Part shown: positions 53,271 through 62,817 of the stretch, in pieces | How the letters are laid out: the number at the start of each line of letters is the position of its first letter | Position numbering within the stretch: the first letter of the stretch is position 1 | Assembly (NCBI RefSeq): GCF_900104035.1 | Contig: NZ_FNIT01000008.1 | Location: 1 to 64,000 of the forward strand | Length of the DNA stretch: 64,000 nt | Reading direction: 5' to 3' | Origin: Aureimonas jatrophae | GTDB taxonomy: Bacteria; Pseudomonadota; Alphaproteobacteria; Rhizobiales; Rhizobiaceae | Program-made: the position numbers and the translations under genes | Notes under the pieces: model-generated | The model's database searches: none | What the model was told of the DNA's origin: nothing | The model's input: only the letters and a program-made list of their open reading frames with translations

Positions 53271-54205
53271 GCGCCGCGCCTGCCTTCGCCCTGGTCGACT
53301 GGGGCACCACCTCGTTTCGCGCCTGGGCCACGGCGGCCGACGGCACGGTGCTCGGCGAACGACGCGCGCCGGATGGCCTCGTCACCGCCGGACCGAAGGG
53401 CTTCGGCCGCGTTCTCGAGGAGCACCTCGCGGCGCTCGGCGTTCCCGCCGGCGTGCCCGCGGTTCTGTGCGGCATGGTCGGCTCGCGCACGGGATGGGTC
53501 GAGGCGAGCTATCTCGACGCGCCGGTCGGTCTCGACGATCTGGCCGCCCGCGCGACCGCGATCACCCACGAATCGCGTCCCGTCTTCGTGCTGCCCGGCA
53601 TCGCGCAGCGCACCGAAGCCGAACCCGACGTCATGCGCGGCGAGGAGACGCAGCTTCTGGGCGTCGTGGCGGAGGGCTTCCGCACCGGCCTCGTCTGCAT
53701 GCCCGGCACCCATTCCAAGTGGGTGCGGCTGCAGGAGGGTGTCGTGGAGGGCTTCTCGACCTTCATGACGGGCGAGCTCTTCCAGATGCTGCGCGCCAAT
53801 TCCATCCTCGCGCAGGCCGTCCAGACCGAGGCGGCCCCGTCCGCGAACGACCCGGCCTTCGAGGCCGGCGTGCGCCATGCGCTGGATGAGCCCGCCCTCG
53901 TTACCAACCGCCTGTTCCAGGTGCGGGCCGGCTGGCTCCTGCAGGGTGCCTCGCCGCAGAGCGGGCTCGCCCGCCTGTCCGGCACGTTGATCGGCCTGGA
54001 GGTCGCGGGCGCGATCGCGCGGCATGACGCAGCGAACGCGCCGGTCGCGCTGATGGGCAGCGGCCCCATCGTCGCGCTCTACGAGCGTGCGCTCACGCTG
54101 GCCGGCCTCGCGTCACCGCGCCGTCTGGACGCCGACGCCTGCGTGCGCCACGGCCTTCTGGCCGCAGCGCGGCTCCTGTTCGCTTCGAAGGACTCCGGCC
54201 GATGA
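53267..54205 (+). CDS. dgoK: 2-dehydro-3-deoxygalactonokinase
   Basis: DgoK phosphorylates 2-keto-3-deoxygalactonate at C6 with ATP. The 312-residue product starts at GTG 53267 and has ALVDWGTTSFRAWA as the phosphate loop of the sugar kinase/actin fold, CGMVGSRTGW, MRGEETQLLG and CMPGTHSKWV, then ALMGSGPIVALY near the end. All match the DgoK family. It overlaps genes on both sides by four bases. Confidence 0.95.
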   Translation: MSAAPAFALVDWGTTSFRAWATAADGTVLGERRAPDGLVTAGPKGFGRVLEEHLAALGVPAGVPAVLCGMVGSRTGWVEASYLDAPVGLDDLAARATAITHESRPVFVLPGIAQRTEAEPDVMRGEETQLLGVVAEGFRTGLVCMPGTHSKWVRLQEGVVEGFSTFMTGELFQMLRANSILAQAVQTEAAPSANDPAFEAGVRHALDEPALVTNRLFQVRAGWLLQGASPQSGLARLSGTLIGLEVAGAIARHDAANAPVALMGSGPIVALYERALTLAGLASPRRLDADACVRHGLLAAARLLFASKDSGR

Positions 54206-54846
54206 CCACCGTCCGCTCGCATGCCTGGCCCCACCTTCGGCGCTCGCTGGTGGCGATCCTGCGCGGGATCCGCCCCGACGAGGCCGATGCCGCGGTCGAT
54301 ACGCTCGTGGACGCCGGGTTCGAGATGATCGAGATCCCGCTGAACTCGCCGGACGCCTTTCGCTCGATCGAGTCGGCGGCACGCCGCGCCCCGGCCCATG
54401 TATGGATCGGCGCCGGTACGGTTCTCGACACGGGTGCGGTCGACAGCCTGGCCGCGGCCGGCGGCCGGCTTCTTGTCTCACCCAATGTCGACGCCGACGT
54501 CCTGCGCCGCGCCGGCGAGCACGCCATGGTCACGATGCCGGGCGTCTTCACGCCGACCGAGGCCTTCGCGGCCTTGAAGGCCGGTGCCTCGGCGCTGAAG
54601 TTCTTTCCCGCCAGCGTGCTGGGGCCCGCCGGCGTCAACGCCATTCGCGCCGTTCTTCCGAAGGATTGCGTGGTGGGCGTGGTGGGCGGCGTCGGCGAGG
54701 ACGACTTCGAGGGATTCGCGAAGGTGGGCGTGCGAACCTTCGGTCTTGGCTCGTCGCTCTACAAGCCCGGAATGAGCGTCGCGGAGGTGCGCGAGAGGGC
54801 CGACAGGGCGGTCTCGATCTACGATCGCGTCTACGGTTTAGGATAA
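54202..54846 (+). CDS. dgoA: 2-dehydro-3-deoxy-6-phosphogalactonate aldolase
   Basis: The 214-residue class I aldolase of the KDPG/KDPGal family splits KDPGal to pyruvate and glyceraldehyde 3-phosphate. The Schiff-base lysine is Lys133 in SALKFFPAS. VAILRGIRPDEA, EIPLNSPDAF, GAGTVLD and LVSPN complete the signature. The PLNSP form is typical of DgoA rather than Eda. A GCGCCGA/TCGGCGC hairpin follows the stop. Confidence 0.95.
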   Translation: MTTVRSHAWPHLRRSLVAILRGIRPDEADAAVDTLVDAGFEMIEIPLNSPDAFRSIESAARRAPAHVWIGAGTVLDTGAVDSLAAAGGRLLVSPNVDADVLRRAGEHAMVTMPGVFTPTEAFAALKAGASALKFFPASVLGPAGVNAIRAVLPKDCVVGVVGGVGEDDFEGFAKVGVRTFGLGSSLYKPGMSVAEVRERADRAVSIYDRVYGLG

Positions 54847-54852
54847 ATCACG

Positions 54853-54879
54853 GCGCCGAAAGAATTCATTTGTCGGCGC
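54853..54879 (+). terminator. Possible terminator after dgoA
   Basis: GCGCCGA (54853-54859) pairs with TCGGCGC (54873-54879) across a 13-nt AT-rich loop. There is no U-tract. It could reduce read-through into the chvE operon. Confidence 0.35.
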
Positions 54880-54887
54880 GCGGCGGC

Positions 54888-54907
54888 TTACGCTAGCTAT
54901 CACGTAA
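54888..54907. promoter_or_regulatory. TTACG-N10-CGTAA inverted repeat upstream of chvE
   Basis: TTACG at 54888-54892 and CGTAA at 54903-54907 form a symmetric site about 150 bp upstream of the chvE start, in the only AT-richer part of the leader. Agrobacterium chvE is controlled by the LysR protein GbpR; whether this is a comparable site is inference. Confidence 0.4.
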
Positions 54908-55058
54908 TTGTTGGAGATCGGCGGGCGGGCGGAGCGCCCGGCGGCCGGGTCCGACAGGATGGGGCAGGCGCGAGCGGCCCCGAGATTCTGGGTTTCGGCG
55001 GCACGGCAGTCGTGCCGCCCGGCGCGTGCAGCCGCACCGCCGCTTGGGGAGGATGAGA

Positions 55059-56126
55059 ATGACTGGAATGAAGACCCTGCTGGCGGCCGTGGCCCTCGGC
55101 GCGATGACGTTTGCCGGCAGCGCGTTCGCGCAGGACAAGGGCACGGTCGGCGTGCTCATGCCCACCAAGGCCTCGGCCCGCTGGATCGCCGACGGCGACA
55201 ACATGGTGAAGTCGCTCAAGGAGCGCGGCTACCAGACCGACCTGCAGTATGCCGAGGACGACATCCCGACCCAGCTCTCCCAGATGGAGAACATGGTCGC
55301 CTCGGGCGTGAAGTACCTCGTCGTCGCCTCGATCGACGGCACGACGCTGACCGACGTGCTGCAGCAGGCGCACGACAAGGGCGTGAAGGTCATCGCCTAC
55401 GACCGCCTGATCCGCAACTCGCCGAACGTCGACTACTACACGACCTTCGACAACTTCCAGGTGGGCGTCCTCCAGGCCCAGTCGATCGTCGACAAGCTCG
55501 GCCTCGCCAGCGCCTCGGAGCCCAAGAACATCGAGCTCTTCGGCGGCTCGCCGGACGACAACAACGCCTTCTTCTTCTACAACGGCGCGATGAGCGTGCT
55601 GCAGCCCTTCATCGACCAGGGCAAGCTCGTGATCCCGTCGGGCGAGATGGGCATGGAGCGCGTCGGCACGCTGCGCTGGGATCCGGCGGTCGCCCAGGCC
55701 CGCATGGACAACCTCCTGTCGTCCTACTACGGCGACAAGACCGTGGACGCCGTGCTCTCGCCCTATGACGGCCTGTCGATCGGCATCATCTCGGCGCTCT
55801 CGGCCGTGGGCTACGGCTCGGGCGACAAGCCGATGCCGGTGGTCTCGGGCCAGGACGCCGAGGTGCCGTCCGTCAAGTCGATCGAGAACAACCAGCAGTA
55901 CTCGACGATCTTCAAGGACACCCGCGAGCTCGCCAAGGTCACCGTCGACATGATCGACGCGCTCGGCACCGGCAAGGAGCCGGAGGTCACCGACACCAAG
56001 ACCTACGACAACGGCGTCAAGGTCGTCCCGTCCTACCTCCTTAAGCCGGTTCTCGTCACCAAGGACAACATCAAGGCGACGCTGGTGGACTCGGGCTACT
56101 ACACCGCGGACCAGATCAAGCCCTGA
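55059..56126 (+). CDS. chvE: ChvE-type multiple-sugar ABC binding protein
   Basis: The 355-residue periplasmic protein has a signal peptide ending GSAFA-QD and the ChvE pattern [60 protein letters not shown] and [20 protein letters not shown]. It binds D-galactose, L-arabinose, glucose and related sugars in Agrobacterium. The start ATG 55059 was chosen because GGGGAGG lies six bases upstream; 55068 is also possible. The importer operon continues with gguA and gguB. Confidence 0.95.
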   Translation: MTGMKTLLAAVALGAMTFAGSAFAQDKGTVGVLMPTKASARWIADGDNMVKSLKERGYQTDLQYAEDDIPTQLSQMENMVASGVKYLVVASIDGTTLTDVLQQAHDKGVKVIAYDRLIRNSPNVDYYTTFDNFQVGVLQAQSIVDKLGLASASEPKNIELFGGSPDDNNAFFFYNGAMSVLQPFIDQGKLVIPSGEMGMERVGTLRWDPAVAQARMDNLLSSYYGDKTVDAVLSPYDGLSIGIISALSAVGYGSGDKPMPVVSGQDAEVPSVKSIENNQQYSTIFKDTRELAKVTVDMIDALGTGKEPEVTDTKTYDNGVKVVPSYLLKPVLVTKDNIKATLVDSGYYTADQIKP

Positions 56127-56253
56127 TCTGATCGCATGACGATCGGGGTGGGCTCGACGCTTTCCCCTTCCGGCCGGCGTCCCCTCGGGGCGCCGGCCGG
56201 TCCCGTCGGCGCCTGGAGGTGCCGAGGCCAAGCGACGCGGGAGAGAAACGCGG

Positions 56254-57789
56254 ATGGCACCCATTCTGGAGATGCGCGGCATCACCAAGACGTTTCCGGG
56301 CGTCAAGGCGCTCGACAACGTCAACCTGACCGTTCAGGCCGGCGAGATCCATGCGATCTGCGGCGAGAACGGGGCCGGCAAGTCGACCCTCATGAAGGTC
56401 CTGTCCGGCGTCTATCCTCACGGCAGCTACGAGGGCGACATCGCCTATGACGGGCAGGTGCGCGCGTTCCGCGACATCCGCGACTCGGAGCATGCCGGCA
56501 TCATCATCATCCACCAGGAGCTGGCGCTGGTGCCGCTTCTGTCGATCGCCGAAAACATCTTCCTCGGCAACGAGATCTCGCGCGGCGGCGTGATCGACTG
56601 GGACGAGGCGCACCGGCGGGCCGCCGAGCTCTTGAAGCAGGTCGGCCTGAACGAACTGCCGACGACCCTCATCAAGGACATCAGCGTCGGCAAGCAGCAG
56701 CTCGTCGAGATCGCCAAGGCGCTCTCGAAGAAGGTGCGCCTCCTGATCCTCGACGAGCCGACCGCCTCGCTCAACGAGCGCGACAGCCAGGCGCTTCTTG
56801 ACCTCCTCCTGGAGTTCAAGAAGCAGGGCCTCACCTCGATCATGATCAGCCACAAGCTGAACGAGATCTCACGCGTCGCCGACTCGATCACGGTAATCCG
56901 CGACGGTTCCACGGTCTCGACCCTCGACTGCTCCCAGGGCGTCAGCGAGGACCAGATCATCCGCGACATGGTGGGCCGCCAACTCGACGACCGCTATCCG
57001 CCGCGCCATCCCCAGATCGGCGAGGTCCTCTTCGAGGTCCGCAACTGGAACGCCTACCACCATCTCAACACCCAGCGTCATATCGTGAAGGACGTGTCCT
57101 TCAACGTGCGGCGGGGCGAGATCGTCGGCATCGCGGGCCTGATGGGCGCGGGTCGCACCGAGCTTGCCATGAGCGTCTTCGGCCGTTCCTACGGTCGCAA
57201 CATCTCCGGCGAGGCCCTGATGAAGGGCAAGCCGGTCGACGTGTCGTCGATCCCGAAGGCGATCGATGCGGGCCTTGCCTACGTCACCGAGGACCGCAAG
57301 CAGCTCGGCCTGATCCTGGAAGAGGACATCCGGCAGAACATCACGCTGGCGAACCTTCCAGGCATCGCCAAGGGCGGGGTGATCGACGCCGACCGCGAGC
57401 GGGGCATCGCCGAGGACTACCGCCGCAACCTGCGCATCCGCTCGGCCGGCATCTTCCACAAGACGCTGAACCTGTCGGGCGGAAACCAGCAGAAGGTGGT
57501 CCTGTCCAAGTGGCTCTTCTCGAACCCCGATCTCCTGATCCTCGATGAGCCGACGCGCGGCATCGACATCGGCGCCAAGTTCGAGATCTACACGATCATC
57601 GAGCGCCTGGCCTCGGAGGGGAAGGGCATTCTCATGATCTCGTCGGAGATGCCGGAACTGCTCGGCATGTGCGACCGCATCTACGTAATGAACGAAGGCC
57701 GATTCGTGGCCGAAATGGCGAGGGGCGAGGCGACGCAGGAGAGCATCATGCGCGCCATCATCCGCTCCGCAGGAAGGAACGCCGCATGA
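56254..57789 (+). CDS. gguA: GguA/MmsA multiple-sugar ABC transporter ATPase
   Basis: The 511-residue duplicated ATPase has N-terminal Walker [11 protein letters not shown] (about 36-45), signature [15 protein letters not shown] and Walker [11 protein letters not shown] second domain follows with [24 protein letters not shown] and [12 protein letters not shown]. This is the sugar-importer architecture of MmsA/XylG/GguA. It overlaps the permease gene by four bases (ATGA). Confidence 0.96.
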   Translation: MAPILEMRGITKTFPGVKALDNVNLTVQAGEIHAICGENGAGKSTLMKVLSGVYPHGSYEGDIAYDGQVRAFRDIRDSEHAGIIIIHQELALVPLLSIAENIFLGNEISRGGVIDWDEAHRRAAELLKQVGLNELPTTLIKDISVGKQQLVEIAKALSKKVRLLILDEPTASLNERDSQALLDLLLEFKKQGLTSIMISHKLNEISRVADSITVIRDGSTVSTLDCSQGVSEDQIIRDMVGRQLDDRYPPRHPQIGEVLFEVRNWNAYHHLNTQRHIVKDVSFNVRRGEIVGIAGLMGAGRTELAMSVFGRSYGRNISGEALMKGKPVDVSSIPKAIDAGLAYVTEDRKQLGLILEEDIRQNITLANLPGIAKGGVIDADRERGIAEDYRRNLRIRSAGIFHKTLNLSGGNQQKVVLSKWLFSNPDLLILDEPTRGIDIGAKFEIYTIIERLASEGKGILMISSEMPELLGMCDRIYVMNEGRFVAEMARGEATQESIMRAIIRSAGRNAA

Positions 57790-59012
57790 GCATCAAGACC
57801 TTCGATGCGCCGCAGAAGGCCGGGGAAGGCGCAGGCGCGAGCCTCGACTACTTCAAGAGCCACCTGCGCGAGTACGGAATGCTGGTAGCGCTGGTCGCCA
57901 TCATCATCTTCTTCGCGGCCTATTCGGCGGCGACCGGGCGCCCGACCTTCGTGTCGGCCTCGAACCTGACCAACCTGTTCCTCCAGAACAGCTACGTCAT
58001 CATCATGGCGATCGGCATGCTGCTGATCATCATCACCGGCCATATCGACCTGTCGGTCGGCTCGGTGGTAGGCTTCGTGGGCGCGGCCGGCGCGGTGCTG
58101 ATGGTGCTCTACGGGGTGCCGGTGCCGATCGCCTGCCTGATCTGCCTTGCGCTCGGTGCCTTGATCGGCGCGGTGCAGGGCTACTTCGTCGCCTTCCTGC
58201 GCATCCCGTCCTTCATCGTGACGCTGGCGGGCATGCTGGTGTTCCGCGGCCTCACCTTCATGCTGCTCGGCGGGTCGTCCTCGATCTCGCCGATCCCCGC
58301 CTCGCTGCGTGCGCTCTCGACCGGCACGATTCCGGACCTCGTGCCGGCCTTCGGCCTCCAGAACGCGACGACCCTGATGATCGCCGTGGTGCTGGCGGCG
58401 GCGTTTGCGGTGTTCGCCTTCGTCAGCCGCAACCGCAAGGCCAAGCTCCGGCCGGTGGACGAGCCCTTCGCGTTCTTCGTGGGCCGCGTCGCGCTGGTGT
58501 CGGTGGCGCTCGTCTATATCGGCTACCTCCTGTCCACCAACCGCGGCCTGCCGAACGTCCTGATCCTTATGGCGCTCCTGATCGCGATCTACGCCTTCGT
58601 GACCGCGCGCACCACGATCGGTCGCCGCGTCTACGCGGTGGGCGGCAACGAGAAGGCGGCCAAGCTGTCGGGCGTGAAGACCGAGCGGATCGTCTTCCTC
58701 GCCTTCGTCAACATGGGCGTCCTCGCGGCCATCGCCGGCCTCGTGTTCTTCGCCCGCGTCGGCTCGGCCACCGCCAAGAACGGCACGGGCCTCGAGCTCG
58801 ACGTCATCGCGGCCTGCTTCATCGGCGGCGCCTCGGCCTATGGCGGCGTCGGCAAGGTGATGGGCGCGGTGATCGGCGCCTTCATCATGGGCGTCCTCAA
58901 CATGGGCATGCAGAGCGCCATGCAGCTGTCGATCGACTACCAGCAGCTGGTGAAGGGACTCGTGCTCCTCGCCGCCGTGTGCTTCGACGTCTACAACCGC
59001 AACAAGGCCTGA
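57786..59012 (+). CDS. gguB: GguB/MmsB multiple-sugar ABC transporter permease
   Basis: The 408-residue permease is longer than RbsC, as usual for GguB/XylH. It has about ten to twelve helices, the [29 protein letters not shown] motif, [15 protein letters not shown] and [24 protein letters not shown]. It forms the channel for sugars delivered by ChvE. A strong intrinsic terminator follows. Confidence 0.96.
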   Translation: MSIKTFDAPQKAGEGAGASLDYFKSHLREYGMLVALVAIIIFFAAYSAATGRPTFVSASNLTNLFLQNSYVIIMAIGMLLIIITGHIDLSVGSVVGFVGAAGAVLMVLYGVPVPIACLICLALGALIGAVQGYFVAFLRIPSFIVTLAGMLVFRGLTFMLLGGSSSISPIPASLRALSTGTIPDLVPAFGLQNATTLMIAVVLAAAFAVFAFVSRNRKAKLRPVDEPFAFFVGRVALVSVALVYIGYLLSTNRGLPNVLILMALLIAIYAFVTARTTIGRRVYAVGGNEKAAKLSGVKTERIVFLAFVNMGVLAAIAGLVFFARVGSATAKNGTGLELDVIAACFIGGASAYGGVGKVMGAVIGAFIMGVLNMGMQSAMQLSIDYQQLVKGLVLLAAVCFDVYNRNKA

Positions 59013-59040
59013 CGCACCCAGCGCCGGGCGCGAACGGGAA

Positions 59041-59070
59041 GGGGCGTCGGTTCGGCCGGCGCCCCTTTTT
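59041..59070 (+). terminator. Rho-independent terminator of chvE-gguAB
   Basis: GGGGCGTCGG pairs with CCGGCGCCCC (one G-U pair) around TTCGG, followed directly by five T. Confidence 0.9.
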
Positions 59071-59081
59071 CGTGCGAGGAT

Positions 59082-59102
59082 ACCTGATAAGAGATGTCAG
59101 GT
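59082..59102. promoter_or_regulatory. ACCTGA-N9-TCAGGT operator before the DUF2218 gene
   Basis: A perfect 6-bp inverted repeat, ACCTGA at 59082-59087 and TCAGGT at 59097-59102, brackets TAAGAGATG just 19 bp before the DUF2218 start, where a promoter would lie. The symmetry suits a dimeric repressor. The regulator is unknown. Confidence 0.55.
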
Positions 59103-59121
59103 TTTAGTCCGGAGTCGTTCC

Positions 59122-59409
59122 ATGTCCCGCAGCCTCGCCACCGTTCCCACCGAGCACGCCAGCCGCTACCTCCAGCAGCTCTGCAAGCATTGGGCGCACA
59201 AGTTTCCCGTGGAGTTCACGCCGGAGGCGGGCACGATCGACCTGCCGGCCGGGCGGACGGAACTCGGCGCGGACGGCGCTGCGCTTCGTATCGCGATCAC
59301 GGCGGGGGAGGGCGGCGACCTCGACCGGCTGGAGGCGGTCGTCGCCGATCACATCAAGCGCTTCGCGTTTCGCGAAGAGCTCAGCTTCGATTGGCACCGG
59401 GAGGCCTGA
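59122..59409 (+). CDS. DUF2218 protein
   Basis: The 95-residue protein shows the DUF2218 pattern: VPTEHASRYLQQLCKHWAHKFPVEF, then GTIDLPAG, and the C-terminal FAFREELSFDWHREA. Members are small proteins of unknown role, often found with iron or siderophore genes in other bacteria. No such genes are visible here. GGAG lies before the ATG. Confidence 0.88.
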   Translation: MSRSLATVPTEHASRYLQQLCKHWAHKFPVEFTPEAGTIDLPAGRTELGADGAALRIAITAGEGGDLDRLEAVVADHIKRFAFREELSFDWHREA

Positions 59410-59427
59410 CGCTCCCCTGCCGAAGCC

Positions 59428-60630
59428 TCAGGCGCCGCCCGCGCGCTGGAGGAGGCCGCGATAGATCTCGTCGTCGTCGCACAGGCCCGCGAGACGGCCG
59501 AGGTCGTCGACGAGCAGGATCGGATGGTTGGTCTGGCGCTTGAGCGCGATCGCCGCGCGCAGGCGCAGGTCCACCGGCGCCACCACGACATCGCAGGTCC
59601 CCGCGATCGCGCCGTCCTCGGCGCCCGCACGGCCGAGGCGCGCGGCGCCGCCGTCGATCCGCACGGCGGTCGGCCGGTCGCTCTCGTCGACCGCGAGCCG
59701 CACGCGGCCGGCGTCGTCCAGAAGGAGCTCGCCGCCCTCGCGCCGAATGGCATGGGCCGGACGCATCAGCGCCGCGCCGCGCAGAACGTTCAGCGGGTTC
59801 ACGTGGCGCACGAACTCCGCGACGTAGGGCGTCGCGGGCGAGAGCAGGATATCCTCGGCACTGCCGGCCTGTACGATGCGCCCGTCCTGCATGATGGCGA
59901 TGCGGTTGCCGAGCTTCATCGCCTCGTCGAGGTCGTGGCTGACGAAGAGGATGGTCTTCCGGAGCGTCTTCTGCAGATCGAGGAGTTCGTCCTGCAGCTT
60001 GGTGCGGATCAGGGGATCGAGCGCCGAGAAGGGCTCGTCCATCAGGAGGATCGGCGCATCGGTCGCAAAGGCGCGTGCGAGGCCGACGCGCTGCTGCATG
60101 CCGCCCGACAGCTCGTGGGCGTACTTGTCGCCCCAGGCGCCGAGCCCGACCATGGCGAGCTTCTCGTCCACCACGCGTCGTCGCTCCGCCGGAGATACGC
60201 CCTGCAGTTCCAGTCCGAGCCCCGCGTTCTCGCGCACCGTGCGCCAGGGCAGGAGGCCGAACTGCTGGAATACCATGGAGACGGTGTGGGTGCGCAGCGC
60301 CCGCAGCGTGCGCGCGTCGCAGTGCGCGACATCCACCGGCCGGCCCTCGTGGCTGACCAGCACCTCGCCGCGCGCGACCTCGTTCAGGCCGTTCACGGCG
60401 CGCAGGATCGTGGACTTGCCGGAGCCCGACAGGCCCATGAGGACGCAGATCTCGCCCGGCTCGACGCGCAGGGAGACGCCGGCCGCACCCAGCACCACGT
60501 CGGTCTCGTCGAGGATGCGCGCACGGTCTGCGCCGTTGTCGAGAAGCCGCAGTGCGCCCGTCTGGTCGCGCCCGAACAGGATGTCGACTTGGCGGAACTC
60601 GATCGCGGGAAGCCCGCTTGCGGCGCTCAT
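59428..60630 (-). CDS. choV: Choline ABC transporter ATPase
   Basis: The 400-residue glycine-betaine/choline-type ATPase has Walker A GLSGSGKST, Q-loop VFQQFGLLPWRTV, signature LSGGMQQRVGLARAFA and Walker B ILLMDEPFSALD. A C-terminal CBS-like regulatory part runs from about 290 to the end. The insert ...IEFRQVDILFG...RILDETDVVLGAAG... near the start is typical of ChoV. It overlaps choW by four bases. Confidence 0.94.
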   Translation of the reverse strand: MSAASGLPAIEFRQVDILFGRDQTGALRLLDNGADRARILDETDVVLGAAGVSLRVEPGEICVLMGLSGSGKSTILRAVNGLNEVARGEVLVSHEGRPVDVAHCDARTLRALRTHTVSMVFQQFGLLPWRTVRENAGLGLELQGVSPAERRRVVDEKLAMVGLGAWGDKYAHELSGGMQQRVGLARAFATDAPILLMDEPFSALDPLIRTKLQDELLDLQKTLRKTILFVSHDLDEAMKLGNRIAIMQDGRIVQAGSAEDILLSPATPYVAEFVRHVNPLNVLRGAALMRPAHAIRREGGELLLDDAGRVRLAVDESDRPTAVRIDGGAARLGRAGAEDGAIAGTCDVVVAPVDLRLRAAIALKRQTNHPILLVDDLGRLAGLCDDDEIYRGLLQRAGGA

Positions 60631-61493
60631 GCCCCGCGCTCCCGGCGCACCGCGCGTCGCGCGACCGGGCGCTTGCATATGCGGTCGAGAAGGATGGCGA
60701 GGATCACGATGGCCAGTCCCGCCTCGAAGCCCATGCCGATGTTCACCGTGTTGAGCGCCCGCACCACCGGCTTGCCCAGGCCGTCGGCGCCCACCAGCGC
60801 CGCGATCACCACCATGGAGAGCGACAACATGATGCACTGCGTGACGCCGGCCATGATGGTCGGCAGCGCGTGCGGCAGCTCGACCTTGAACAGGAGCTGG
60901 CGGCGCGTCGCGCCAAAGGCCGCAGCTGCCTCGCGAAGCGCCGTCGGAACGGAGGAGAGGCCGAGATAGGTGAGACGGATCGGGGCGGGGATCGCGAAGA
61001 TCACGGTGGAGATGAGGCCGGGCACCGCGCCGAGGCCGAAGAGCACCAGGGTCGGGATCAGGTAGACGAAGGTCGGGATCGTCTGCATCAGGTCGAGAAA
61101 GGGCCGCAGCACCGTGTAGACCCACGGGCGATGGGCCGCCGCAATGCCGAGCGGCACGCCCACCACCACGCAGACCAGCGTCGCGCAGAACACCAGCGAC
61201 AGGGTCTGCACCGTCTCGGTCCAGTAGCCGAGATTGATGATCAGGAGGAGCGACAGCACCGCGAACGCCGCAAGCGCAAGCGAGCGGTGCAGCCAATAGG
61301 CCCCCGCACCCACGAGCGCCACGAAGAGAAGAGGAGGAACGAGTTCGAGCCCCGCGGTGAGGGCGTCGATCAGGCCGCCCAGCGCCAGCGAGACGGCGTC
61401 GAAGAAACCCTGGCCATGCGTCGTCAGGCCGTCCACGAAGCCCCTCAGCCACAGGCCGAGGGGGATCTTGTGTTCCGTCAGCCAGTCGTACAT
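60627..61493 (-). CDS. choW: Choline ABC transporter permease
   Basis: The 288-residue ProW-type permease has six to seven helices and the core PFLDLMQTIPTFVYLIPTLVLFGLGAVPGLISTVIFAIPAPIRLTYLGL region (EAA-like loop with ATRRQLLFKVELPHALPTIMAG). It starts MYDWLTEHKIPLG, as ChoW proteins do. It lies 43 bp after choX. Confidence 0.94.
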   Translation of the reverse strand: MYDWLTEHKIPLGLWLRGFVDGLTTHGQGFFDAVSLALGGLIDALTAGLELVPPLLFVALVGAGAYWLHRSLALAAFAVLSLLLIINLGYWTETVQTLSLVFCATLVCVVVGVPLGIAAAHRPWVYTVLRPFLDLMQTIPTFVYLIPTLVLFGLGAVPGLISTVIFAIPAPIRLTYLGLSSVPTALREAAAAFGATRRQLLFKVELPHALPTIMAGVTQCIMLSLSMVVIAALVGADGLGKPVVRALNTVNIGMGFEAGLAIVILAILLDRICKRPVARRAVRRERGA

Positions 61494-61536
61494 CGCGAGC
61501 CTTGCGTCGTGAGGGAAGGGCCGGGACGCGCCGCGG

Positions 61537-62490
61537 TCAGCCGCCGAGCGCCGTCTCGACCGCCTCCGCGCCGGGCTTGCCGTCGAAGGTCGTCACGCCG
61601 TCGAGCCAGGGGCTCCAGGTATCGGAATGGTCGGCCAGCCAGGCCTTGGCCGCTTCGCCGGCATCCTTCCCGTCGTTCAGGATCGCGCCCATGATCTCGT
61701 TCTCCATGGGAAGCGAGAAGACGAGGTTGGCGAGAAGCTTGCCGAGGTTCGGGCAGTCCGCGGACAGGCCCTTGCGCGTCAGCGTGTAGATGGTCGCCCC
61801 GCCGTAGTTCGAGCCGAAGACCTCGTCGCCGCCCGACAGGTAGGACAGCTTGAAGTTCGCGTTCATCGGATGGGGCTCCCAGCCGAGGAAGACGATCGGC
61901 TGGTTCTGCCGGGTCTGGCGCGCGACCTGGGCGAGCATGCCCTGCTCGGATGACTCCACCAGCTCGAAGCCCTTGAGGCCGAACTGATTGTTTTCGATCA
62001 TGCCGAGGATGAGGCGGTTGCCGTCGTTGCCCGGCTCGATGCCGTAGATGCGGTTGTTCAACTGATCCTTGAAGCGCGCGATATCGGCGAAGGTCTTCAG
62101 GCCGTCGTTGTAGAGGGTGGTCGGCACCGCCAGCGTGTACTTCGCGCCTTCCAGGTTGGCGCGGATCACCTCGATCGAGCCCTCGTCGCGGTAGGGCTTC
62201 AGATCCGCCTCCATGGTCGGCATCCAGTTGCCGAGGAAGACGTCGATGTCCCGGTTCTTCAGCGAGGCGAAGGTGACCGGCAGGGCGAGAACGTCGGTGC
62301 GCGGCTCGTATCCGAGCGCCTGGAGGATCACCGACGCCGAAGCCGTGGTCGCCGTGATGTCGGTCCACCCGACATCGGCAAAGCGCACCGCGCGGCAGCT
62401 GGCAGGATCGGCGGCCTGGGCCGCGGCCCCGCCCAGCAACGCGGCGGCGAGGGCAAGGGGAAGGGCGCGAGCGAGACGGTTGGCGAGCAT
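61537..62490 (-). CDS. choX: Choline ABC transporter substrate-binding protein
   Basis: The 317-residue periplasmic protein has a signal peptide ending AAAQA-AD. The OpuAC-type fold carries the choline-site residues in VRFADVGWTDITATTA, FLGNWMPTME, GIEPGNDGNRLI and FLGWEPHPMN, close to Sinorhizobium ChoX. It gathers choline for conversion to glycine betaine by the divergent bet gene(s). A BetI-like site precedes it. Confidence 0.94.
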   Translation of the reverse strand: MLANRLARALPLALAAALLGGAAAQAADPASCRAVRFADVGWTDITATTASASVILQALGYEPRTDVLALPVTFASLKNRDIDVFLGNWMPTMEADLKPYRDEGSIEVIRANLEGAKYTLAVPTTLYNDGLKTFADIARFKDQLNNRIYGIEPGNDGNRLILGMIENNQFGLKGFELVESSEQGMLAQVARQTRQNQPIVFLGWEPHPMNANFKLSYLSGGDEVFGSNYGGATIYTLTRKGLSADCPNLGKLLANLVFSLPMENEIMGAILNDGKDAGEAAKAWLADHSDTWSPWLDGVTTFDGKPGAEAVETALGG

Positions 62491-62617
62491 GCTGCGAGTG
62501 GTCCTTCTGGGCTTCGGAAGGGCGGAAGATACAGGAGCAGGCCGTCGATCGGGTGCACAATCGCACGATCTTCCCGTCATTCGGTGTCGGGAAACGGCAC
62601 TTGTCAAGCCGCATCGC

Positions 62618-62632
62618 TGAACGTTCGTTCGA
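62618..62632 (-). promoter_or_regulatory. BetI-like operator on the choX side
   Basis: TGAACGTTCGTTCGA includes the palindrome GAACGTTC and shares GTTCGTTCRAT (one ambiguous base) with the site at 62758. It is about 130 bp upstream of choX. Confidence 0.55.
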
Positions 62633-62757
62633 TGCTTGCGCGGGATGGTTATGAGGGCCCTCGCCGTAGGCATCCTGCCCAGGATACGATCAGGACATGG
62701 CGAGGTTTCAGGCGCCTTCCGACCCGCTTCCGAAAGCCAGTGCCCTGTCCCGGCGCG

Positions 62758-62777
62758 TTGATTGAACGAACAATCAA
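62758..62777 (+). promoter_or_regulatory. BetI operator upstream of betI-betB
   Basis: TTGATTGAACGAACAATCAA has perfect 7-bp arms TTGATTG/CAATCAA around AACGAA. It closely resembles the TTGATTGAACGTTCAATCAA-like sites described for BetI. It lies 40 bp upstream of the start codon, consistent with autoregulation. Confidence 0.75.
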
Positions 62778-62817
62778 GGAGCGCTACAGTCGGGGTTCCC
62801 GCCAGGAGGTTTGAAGC

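Larger units (their letters stand above)
62491..62817. other. Divergent choX/betI control region
   Basis: These 327 bases between the choX start and the betI-betB start hold no gene. They contain two BetI-like operators, listed separately, sharing the 11-mer GTTCGTTCRAT on opposite sides of the region. Confidence 0.7.
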
